DNA of 33,120 nucleotides from Bacteroidales bacterium (GTDB lineage Bacteria; Bacteroidota; Bacteroidia; Bacteroidales; Dysgonomonadaceae), in NCBI GenBank assembly GCA_012513315.1, contig JAAZCL010000158.1, forward strand, positions 1 through 33,120, read 5' to 3'. The translations under genes were made by a program, and so were the position numbers. Numbering within the stretch: the first letter of the stretch is position 1; every line of letters begins with the position of its first letter. This document shows positions 16,143 to 21,921 of this stretch, piece after piece. The notes below the pieces were generated by a model that had not been told where the DNA came from, searched no databases, and was given only the letters and a program-made list of their open reading frames with translations.

Positions 16143-17144
16143 TTATAAATTATTTACTTTTTCAATTAAACTAACAATTTGCCTGATTTCTTCTTCACAC
16201 TGTATATGGGGATACTTCTTTGTAAAGGATTCAATATTTTTTAGCGTACTAAAAAGGAATTTACTGTATGATTTGGTTTCTGTATTAATAGGACAGTGGT
16301 CAATTGACTTTCTTATAGAAGCCCACTCACTGTTAATCATTTGGGTATCTTTTGAAAAAAAACAATCTGAAAAACATTTCCATATATAATCTTGTGCCAT
16401 GGATGTTGGATGGACCATATCCTCGTTATAAAACCTATAATCACGAAGCTCATCAATCATTATTTCGTATGCAGGAAAGTATTCTACCCTGTCTTTGAAC
16501 TTGTTTTTTATATCTTCAATGGCAATATGTAAAATAGACTTACTTATTTGATTATCATGTGCTCCATCTCTAAAATGTCTTATAGGGCTTACTGTAAATA
16601 TAAAACGTAGATTCGAATTTTGATTTATAAGTTCCTCAATTAAATAACTCCAATCTTCAACAATTGTATCTATAGATAACCTATAGCGATTGAAATTTTT
16701 TGCAGGAAACTTGTGACAGTTACTCACAACCTGTGGAGTGTTGTGTAAGTTATATGCATATGCTGTACCAAAAGTTATTAGTAGTATGTCTGTTTCTCTT
16801 AAACAGTTTGTAGCATTGCTATATCGCTCGTTTATTCTTTTAAGGCATATCTGTTCATCGACATCAGAGAAGCTGCCATGATGCATAAAACTGTGATACA
16901 TCTCGTTATTATAAACTAGTTCTGACTCATTAAAATGTTTGTCTCCGAGCAGACGCTTTAAGCTATTTGAGATTGAAACGGGGTTATATAGAATACCAAA
17001 AGGATTAGGATCTACTTTGAATTTGTGCTCTTTGAGTTTATTACCGATATTTTCAGAAAAGCAGGATCCGAAAAGCATCATTTTAGTGGTGTGATCTATC
17101 CTTACATCTGATTTATCAATTTGTACGCGAGTTCTAAAATCCAT
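16143..17144 (-). CDS. GSCFA-domain protein
   Basis: 333 aa without a signal peptide or membrane helix. The N-terminus MLFGSCFSENIG (23-34) holds the GSCFA signature that names the family (PF08885). DPNPFGILYNPVSI follows, and further on LITFGTAYAY, FTVSPIRHFRDGAHDNQISKS and NEDMVHPTSMAQDYIW. The pattern (GSxF block, late D/HP block) is that of an SGNH-hydrolase relative, with the final Asp and His in EDMVHP as candidate catalytic residues; substrate unknown. It is the first gene of a two-gene minus-strand unit with the MurF-Alr fusion (7-nt gap). That context points to cell-wall work, perhaps acyl or acetyl removal, but this is inference. Confidence 0.85.
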   Translation of the reverse strand: MDFRTRVQIDKSDVRIDHTTKMMLFGSCFSENIGNKLKEHKFKVDPNPFGILYNPVSISNSLKRLLGDKHFNESELVYNNEMYHSFMHHGSFSDVDEQICLKRINERYSNATNCLRETDILLITFGTAYAYNLHNTPQVVSNCHKFPAKNFNRYRLSIDTIVEDWSYLIEELINQNSNLRFIFTVSPIRHFRDGAHDNQISKSILHIAIEDIKNKFKDRVEYFPAYEIMIDELRDYRFYNEDMVHPTSMAQDYIWKCFSDCFFSKDTQMINSEWASIRKSIDHCPINTETKSYSKFLFSTLKNIESFTKKYPHIQCEEEIRQIVSLIEKVNNL

Positions 17145-17167
17145 ACGCTTGAATTTTCATTTTGATA

Positions 17168-17175
17168 CAAAAATA
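17168..17175 (-). promoter_or_regulatory. -7 element for GSCFA-murF/alr
   Basis: The minus strand reads TATTTTTG, a match to TAnnTTTG, 24 nt before the ATG at 17144. It lies after the small-RNA terminator, which supports independent transcription. The -33 is not clear. Confidence 0.45.
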
Positions 17176-17224
17176 GAAATAAAGGAGCAAATAACTAAGG
17201 GAAGTATATAAAACTAATGGTGTG

Positions 17225-17258
17225 TATATAAAAAAGGAAAGGTTGTCTCACGACAACC
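17225..17258 (-). terminator. intrinsic terminator of the small RNA
   Basis: Seven-bp GC-containing stem GGTTGTC/GACAACC with loop GTGA (17258-17241), then TTTCCTTTTTTATATA on the minus strand. It would also stop any read-through from the rlmI-like operon. Confidence 0.75.
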
Positions 17259-17299
17259 AATCTTCATTGTTAACCTTAAATCTAATACCATGAAAAACA
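17228..17299 (-). ncRNA. small RNA of about 70 nt, Bacteroidales-1-like
   Basis: On the minus strand a -7 element TATATTTG (17312-17305) is followed by about 40 nt reading GTGTTTTTCATGGTATTAG, then ATTTAAGGTTAAC. A stem GGTTGTC/GACAACC with a GTGA loop (17258-17241) and the U-rich run TTTCCTTTTTT complete it. Promoter, short body and intrinsic terminator lie in the right order with no ORF. The body and hairpin look to me like a sequence repeated across Bacteroidales genomes. Rfam describes a Bacteroidales-1 RNA bounded by this kind of promoter and terminator. The family name is from memory and unchecked; the RNA call itself rests on the visible signals. Confidence 0.6.
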
Positions 17300-17304
17300 C
17301 GTTG

Positions 17305-17329
17305 CAAATATAGGGTATTTTTTAATACC
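17305..17329 (-). promoter_or_regulatory. small-RNA promoter with adjacent palindrome
   Basis: The -7 element TATATTTG lies at 17312-17305 on the minus strand. Directly upstream, in the spacer where the -33/-7 gap would be, is the perfect inverted repeat GGTATT-n4-AATACC (17314-17329). This arrangement suits an operator. Confidence 0.5.
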
Positions 17330-17477
17330 GAACATGATTTTCATGAATAAATATGAGATATTTTGCACCGTTTAACACAATTTGCCGCGATTAAACAGTT
17401 TTTTATCATGTATGCCTCATTTTTATATCTTTTTTCTCCTATTGTGCCGTTTTATATATCTAAATTTATATTGAACT

Positions 17478-18671
17478 TTATTCAACGTACAATACTAATC
17501 CTTTTAGGTATTCTCCCTCGGGATGATAAATGTTGATAGGATGATCTGTGGGCTGTGTTAGTTGGTGAAGAATTTTAACTTTGCGCCCACTTAAAGCGGC
17601 TGCGCTGAAGACTGTCAATCTGAATTGCTCTTTTGAAATAACTTGGGAGCAGGAAAATGTAAAAACAATTCCTCCTGATGCTATTTTAGAGAAAGCTGCA
17701 TGATTTAATCTCTTATAACCCTGCAATGCATTATTAATTGCCCCTCGATGCTTGGCAAATGCGGGAGGATCTAGCACTATAAGATTATATTTATTTTGAG
17801 GCATTTCGCTTAGAAATTTAAAACCATCTTCTGAGCTGGAATGATGTCGTGGATCATCTCCAAAGTTCATCGCTACATTTTCATCTGCTATTGATATGGC
17901 TTTTGACGAGCTGTCTACTGAAACAACCTCAGTGGCACCACCCCGCAAAGCATAAACCGAGAATCCTCCTGTATAACTAAACATATTAAGAACATTTCTA
18001 CCACTAGAATAATGCTCAAGTAAACTTCTATTATCGCGCTGATCGATAAAAAAACCGGTCTTTTGACCTTTCAACCAGTCGATTTTAAACTTTAACCCAT
18101 TTTCTATCGCTATATGTGTTTCACTTTTATTTCCATATATGTATGAATCGCCAAAATCTATATCGGCTTTAAAAGGCAAGGTCCCTTCGGATTTGTAAAA
18201 AACATTGAAATCTGGGCTATTCTTAAACACTCGTTTGAGTGCTTCAACTATTAATTTTTGATCGGTATGCATACCTACAGAATGAGCTTGCACTACAGCT
18301 GTTGAACCATACATGTCGATAATCAGACCCGGAAGATTGTCGCCCTCGCCATGAATGAGACGATAGACATTGTTATCTGTTCTAATTAGGCCTAACTCAT
18401 TACGCATTTTATATGCTGAAGTAATTCTTTTTTCATAGAAATTCTCATCTATCTTTTCTTCCTCAAATGAGAGTATGCGTACTGCGATACTGCCAATCTG
18501 GTAGTGTCCTATTCCTAAAAACTCTTTTTGAAAGGATAAGACATTTACTAAATCACCTTCAGACAAGTTGCTCGACTTAGATGATATGGCCCCTGAAAAC
18601 ACCCAAGGGTGAAATCTTTTTAAGAATTCATCTTTCTTGGGTTTAAGTATAATTTCTTTTTGTTGGTTCAT
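17478..18671 (-). CDS. RlmI-like class I SAM-dependent rRNA methyltransferase
   Basis: 397 aa. An N-terminal PUA domain (about 5-75: LKPKKDEFLKRFHPWVFSGAI ... EFLGIGHYQIGSIAVRIL) precedes the linker motif GQKTGFFIDQRDNR (202-215). The Rossmann methyltransferase domain has VLNMFSYTGGFSVYAL (SAM motif I, about 227-242), VSVDSS, VLDPPAFAKH and FTFSCSQVISKEQF. This layout is that of RlmI, which makes m5C at 23S rRNA position 1962 in E. coli; the exact target here is inferred. The start codon overlaps the exonuclease stop as TAATG, so translation is probably coupled. It is the last gene of a three-gene minus-strand operon with DUF5063 and the exonuclease. Confidence 0.88.
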   Translation of the reverse strand: MNQQKEIILKPKKDEFLKRFHPWVFSGAISSKSSNLSEGDLVNVLSFQKEFLGIGHYQIGSIAVRILSFEEEKIDENFYEKRITSAYKMRNELGLIRTDNNVYRLIHGEGDNLPGLIIDMYGSTAVVQAHSVGMHTDQKLIVEALKRVFKNSPDFNVFYKSEGTLPFKADIDFGDSYIYGNKSETHIAIENGLKFKIDWLKGQKTGFFIDQRDNRSLLEHYSSGRNVLNMFSYTGGFSVYALRGGATEVVSVDSSSKAISIADENVAMNFGDDPRHHSSSEDGFKFLSEMPQNKYNLIVLDPPAFAKHRGAINNALQGYKRLNHAAFSKIASGGIVFTFSCSQVISKEQFRLTVFSAAALSGRKVKILHQLTQPTDHPINIYHPEGEYLKGLVLYVE

Positions 18672-19243
18672 TAACTCTTTTGGGTTAAGTGATTATAAAT
18701 GCGTAAACATGCCCAGGCATCAATTGCTGCGTATGATTGTTGTGCAGGCGAAAGTTCGGCCGCCTCCCAGTTTGATAATCTTTGACTTTTTGATATTTTT
18801 TGTCCGAATAAAATGGCATAGATTTTTTGAAGACTATTATCCTCAATATCAAATTTATCTACAAATAATTGTAAATCGATAAAATTCTCTGGCGTTTTGC
18901 CAGTTCGTTTTCTTAGTGCTGCAAAATCATCGCGAAGTGAAAGACCTATTTTTTTTACGTTTGCATTGCTCATCAAATCTTCTAGCTCTTTGGGAAAACC
19001 AATCTTGTTTAGTCTGAATAAATAGCATTTTTCTTCTGTAGCTAATTGTAATAGTGCAACATTATTTATCTGGCCACGTTTAAACGCGGGTTTTGTCTCG
19101 GTATCAAATCCAATAACGGTTTTGGATGATAAATGATTTACTGCATCTTTTACTTGAGCTATATGATCTACTACAATAATATCTCCGTTATATACTACTC
19201 TATCGAGTTCTGCAATTTGTTGTTTTGTAATAGTTAATCCCAC
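18671..19243 (-). CDS. DnaQ/RNase D-like 3'-5' exonuclease
   Basis: 190 aa, a single exonuclease domain. Exo I is D47/E49 in VIGFDTETKPAF, Exo II includes the Asp pair in IGLSLRDDFAAL (105-106), and Exo III is Y171-x3-D175 in YAAIDAWACL. All four metal-binding acidic residues of DEDDy nucleases are present, so activity is expected. There is no HRDC domain, unlike full-length RNase D, so the substrate (RNA or DNA) is open. It starts with GTG at 19243, overlapping the end of the DUF5063 gene by 10 nt, and its stop overlaps the rlmI-like start. Tight coupling to an rRNA methyltransferase suggests an RNA-processing role, by inference. Confidence 0.88.
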   Translation of the reverse strand: MGLTITKQQIAELDRVVYNGDIIVVDHIAQVKDAVNHLSSKTVIGFDTETKPAFKRGQINNVALLQLATEEKCYLFRLNKIGFPKELEDLMSNANVKKIGLSLRDDFAALRKRTGKTPENFIDLQLFVDKFDIEDNSLQKIYAILFGQKISKSQRLSNWEAAELSPAQQSYAAIDAWACLRIYNHLTQKS

Positions 19244-19803
19244 AGTTCCTCCTGATTTAAAAAGCTCCCGTCAGTAACGTCATTTTCTTTACTTAACAGA
19301 GCATGCAAAGGACGTAGTACATTTATAAGTTTTTGTCCCCAGTATGATTTAAAATTATTTGTGCAAATTTCTAGAGCGCTTTCCATTTGACTTGTAAGCT
19401 CGAACTGATATACCGAGATAAAATTTCTAATATCTTGATAAACGTCTGCTATATTTTCTGAAATGAATGCCGAAATAGGACGATCACTATATTTCATATC
19501 TTCAATGAAAACATCTAGATATATATCTTCTTCTCCCATGATTTCAGAGACTCTGAGTTCTACTCTAGAGTAATCTTCTTCCTGTACAAATATTTCGGGC
19601 ATTTCATCAAAAGAAGCTACTGTTTCGGGCAACAACGAAGCTTTAAGGTAAAGTAGAGGTAGAATCTTTAACATTCTATCAATCCATTCTGTCCTAGGCA
19701 ATATCTCATCACCTTCGAGTATTGCACAAAATTCAACCGACACTGTAACAAAATCTATTACATTTTTGTCGTATATTATCCTATCGTTTTCTATCTGTTC
19801 CAT
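19234..19803 (-). CDS. DUF5063 domain protein
   Basis: 189 aa from the ATG at 19803 (MEQIENDRIIYDKNVIDF). Mostly helical, acidic, soluble; no signal or membrane segment. VSVEFCAILEGDEILPRTEWIDRMLKILPLLYLKASLLPE and ENIADVYQDIRNFISVYQ are the parts I recognise as DUF5063, a family seen in Bacteroidetes with no known function. The frame stays open 37 codons further upstream, but that stretch is AT-rich, atypical and lies in promoter DNA. It is the first gene of the operon with the exonuclease and methyltransferase. The conserved company of RNA enzymes is the only clue to function. Confidence 0.8.
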   Translation of the reverse strand: MEQIENDRIIYDKNVIDFVTVSVEFCAILEGDEILPRTEWIDRMLKILPLLYLKASLLPETVASFDEMPEIFVQEEDYSRVELRVSEIMGEEDIYLDVFIEDMKYSDRPISAFISENIADVYQDIRNFISVYQFELTSQMESALEICTNNFKSYWGQKLINVLRPLHALLSKENDVTDGSFLNQEELWD

Positions 19804-19807
19804 ATGA

Positions 19808-19815
19808 CAAAAGTA
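19808..19815 (-). promoter_or_regulatory. -7-like element directly before the DUF5063 start
   Basis: The minus strand reads TACTTTTG, only 4 nt before the ATG. If used, the transcript would begin at or near the start codon (leaderless or almost so). No -33 match is seen. Confidence 0.3.
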
Positions 19816-19914
19816 CATAATATTTTCGATAAAGAATATATATTTAAAAGGAGCAGTTTTATTTTTAAATAGCACCAACTCAATAGTGAGGGTATTAAAA
19901 ATAACTGCAAACAT

Positions 19915-19945
19915 TTTGTGAATCCGTTTGAAAACTATATCTTTG
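19915..19945 (+). promoter_or_regulatory. full-consensus promoter of rimP-nusA-infB
   Basis: TTTG at 19915-19918 and TATCTTTG at 19938-19945 are separated by exactly 19 nt, fitting both boxes and spacing of the Bacteroidetes primary-sigma promoter. Transcription should begin near 19951, about 58 nt upstream of the rimP ATG. Confidence 0.8.
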
Positions 19946-19961
19946 TAGTTGAAATGAATGA

Positions 19962-19990
19962 GGGGAAGCAGGAAATACCGCTTCCTTTTT
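19962..19990 (+). promoter_or_regulatory. terminator-like hairpin in the rimP-nusA-infB leader
   Basis: GGAAGC (19964-19969) pairs with GCTTCC (19980-19985) around a 10-nt loop. Two further G-U pairs are possible at the base (19962-19963), and TTTTT follows (19986-19990). It begins about 12 nt after the predicted start site and ends 18 nt before the rimP ATG. It is a candidate attenuator or transcript-stability hairpin. Confidence 0.6.
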
Positions 19991-20008
19991 TATTCGATAG
20001 AAACTTAT

Positions 20009-20473
20009 ATGATCGAAAAGAGTATGCTTTTAGAACTCATTAATGAGTATTTGAAGGATTCATCAAATTATTTGGTGGAGGTTTCTATTGGTTCTGCCAA
20101 CAGTATTACTGTTGAAATTGACAATGACGAAGGGGTTAGCATTGAAGAATGTGTTGCTCTAAGTCATTATATAGAATCGAAGCTCGATCGGGAAACCGAG
20201 GATTTTGAACTCACGGTTACTTCGGCCGGATTAACATCGCCATTAAGAACTTTACGTCAATATAAAAAATTTGAAGGCAAAGAAGTAGAGGTACTAAGTA
20301 AGAATGGTAGAAAATATAAGGGTGAACTTAAGACTTCCAATGAGAACGGATTTACGATTATCGTAACCACAAAAATAAAACCGGAAGGCGCCAAACGAAA
20401 AGTTGAAATGAGTGAAGATATCAGCTTTAAGTTTGATGAGGTAAAATATACAAAATATCTGATTAGATTTTAA
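20009..20473 (+). CDS. rimP: ribosome maturation factor RimP
   Basis: RimP assists 30S subunit assembly. From the ATG at 20009 the protein is 154 aa (MIEKSMLLELINEYLKDS), the usual size. VEVSIGSANSITVEIDNDEGVSIEECVALSHYIESKLDRE and FELTVTSAGLTSPLRTLRQYKKFEGKEVEVLSKNGRKYKGEL cover the N-terminal alpha/beta domain and the C-terminal SH3-like domain. The sequence TSAGLTSPL stands where many RimPs have SPGLDRPL. An in-frame ATG at 19958 would add 17 residues running through the leader hairpin and is disfavoured. It is followed 7 nt later by nusA, the order conserved in most bacteria. Confidence 0.92.
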   Translation: MIEKSMLLELINEYLKDSSNYLVEVSIGSANSITVEIDNDEGVSIEECVALSHYIESKLDRETEDFELTVTSAGLTSPLRTLRQYKKFEGKEVEVLSKNGRKYKGELKTSNENGFTIIVTTKIKPEGAKRKVEMSEDISFKFDEVKYTKYLIRF

Positions 20474-20480
20474 ATAACAT

Positions 20481-21839
20481 ATGGGCAAGAAGAAAGATAC
20501 CATAAGCCTCATAGATACATTTTCTGAATTTAACGAGCTGAAAAATATCGATAAGGCAACGCTTATCAGCGTACTTGAAGAAGCATTTAGAAACGTAATA
20601 TCTAAATCTGTTGGAACAGATGAGAATTATGACATTATAATTAATCCAGACAAAGGTGATTTGGAAATCTGGCGTAACCGTGTAATAGTGGAAGATGGTG
20701 AGCTGGAAGATCCCAATATGGAGATAACTATTTCAGAAGCTCTTAAAATTGACGACGACTTTGAAGTAGGAGAAGAACTTACTGATGAAGTTCACCTTGA
20801 GCATTTTGGGAGGAGAACGATTCTAAACCTTCGTCAAACTCTTTCTTCCAAGATATTAGAACTTGAAAAAGACAACCTATATAATTTATATAAAGACAAG
20901 GTTGGAGAAATTGTATCAGGTGAAGTATATCAAGTATGGAAAAAAGAATTACTATTACTTGATGATGATCATAATGAACTTATTCTACCTAAAACAGAAC
21001 AGATACCTAGTGACTTCTTCCGTAAAGGAGAACATGTAAGGGCAGTTGTGGCTAGAGTAGAAAACAAAAACAACAACCCAAAAATAATTCTTTCACGTAC
21101 GTCAATTGTATTTCTAGAGCGCCTGTTTGAACAAGAGATTCCTGAAATAGCTGATGGGCTTATTACTATTAAAGGAATTGCCAGAATACCTGGAGAAAGA
21201 GCAAAGGTAGCAGTAGAAGCTTATGATGATCGTATAGATCCGGTTGGAGCCTGTGTTGGTATGAAAGGTTTTAGAATTCACGGGATTGTGCGTGAATTGC
21301 GCAATGAAAATATTGATGTTATTAATTATACTAATAACACTTCACTATATATACAACGTGCTTTAAGCCCTGCCAGGATTAACTCTATTACGATAAAAGA
21401 TGAGGAAAATCGCGCAGAAGTATTTCTAAACCCCGAAGAAGTTTCACTTGCAATTGGCAAGGGAGGAGCTAATATTAAGCTGGCATCTATGCTAACTGGA
21501 TACAACATAGAAGTATTTAGAGATATAGATGAAGTAGATGAAGAAGATATTTACCTAGATGAGTTTCGTGATGAAATTGATGGCTGGGTAATTGATCAGC
21601 TGAAAAAAATTGGGTGCTCGACAGCTAAAAATGTACTAGAAACTAGCAGAGAAAGACTCATTAAGGAGGCAGACCTAGAAGAAAGTACAGTAGATGAAAT
21701 TCTAGCCATTTTAAGGTTTGAATTTGAAGATGAAACCGAAGAAGCAGAAGATGTTGAAAATGTTGACGACATTGATTATATTGATGATGTTGAGAAAACA
21801 GAGGACAATGATGTAGTTGAAGACACCAATGTTGACTAA
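20481..21839 (+). CDS. nusA: transcription termination/antitermination factor NusA
   Basis: 452 aa. The N-terminal RNA-polymerase-binding domain is about 1-125 (TFSEFNELKNIDKATLISVLEEAFRNVI). The S1 domain is about 130-200 (GEIVSGEVYQVWKKELLLL), followed by two KH domains, including DPVGACVGMKGFRIHGIVRELRNENIDVI (about 252-280) and VSLAIGKGGANIKLASMLTGYNIEVF. A single helical C-terminal repeat precedes an Asp/Glu-rich tail (from about 415). NusA acts on pausing, termination and antitermination. Its own operon leader has a terminator-like hairpin, so autoregulation is plausible, as is known in E. coli. It is followed by infB after 82 nt. Confidence 0.95.
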   Translation: MGKKKDTISLIDTFSEFNELKNIDKATLISVLEEAFRNVISKSVGTDENYDIIINPDKGDLEIWRNRVIVEDGELEDPNMEITISEALKIDDDFEVGEELTDEVHLEHFGRRTILNLRQTLSSKILELEKDNLYNLYKDKVGEIVSGEVYQVWKKELLLLDDDHNELILPKTEQIPSDFFRKGEHVRAVVARVENKNNNPKIILSRTSIVFLERLFEQEIPEIADGLITIKGIARIPGERAKVAVEAYDDRIDPVGACVGMKGFRIHGIVRELRNENIDVINYTNNTSLYIQRALSPARINSITIKDEENRAEVFLNPEEVSLAIGKGGANIKLASMLTGYNIEVFRDIDEVDEEDIYLDEFRDEIDGWVIDQLKKIGCSTAKNVLETSRERLIKEADLEESTVDEILAILRFEFEDETEEAEDVENVDDIDYIDDVEKTEDNDVVEDTNVD

Positions 21840-21867
21840 AAAAGATGAAACTCAAATCTACCACTTC

Positions 21868-21895
21868 GTGTTAAAATAAATGGTGTTAAAATAAA
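21868..21895 (+). repeat. two-copy 15-nt direct repeat in the nusA-infB spacer
   Basis: GTGTTAAAATAAA occurs at 21868-21880 and 21883-21895, a period of 15 nt. The 82-nt spacer has no hairpin or promoter match that I can support. Confidence 0.6.
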
Positions 21896-21921
21896 AAGAG
21901 AAAAGGATAGAAGATTTATAT

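Larger units (their letters stand above)
17145..17477. other. 333-nt intergenic region between rlmI-like gene and GSCFA gene
   Basis: No protein gene is supported. On the minus strand it holds a probable small RNA (about 17228-17299) with promoter and terminator, and the -7 element for the GSCFA gene. Between the rlmI stop and the RNA promoter are an imperfect inverted repeat (17367-17375 with 17391-17399, one wobble) and CATGA-TTT-TCATG (17333-17345), neither assigned. Confidence 0.6.

Noticed and set aside
17367-17404. Plus-strand terminator (ACCGTTTAA/TTAAACAGT then T-run)
   Set aside because: The stem is AT-rich and no plus-strand gene lies upstream for several kilobases (the next one ends at the terminator at 13640).
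19804-19914. 37-residue N-terminal extension of the DUF5063 protein
   Set aside because: AT-rich, hydrophobic, unlike the family, and within the divergent promoter region before rimP.
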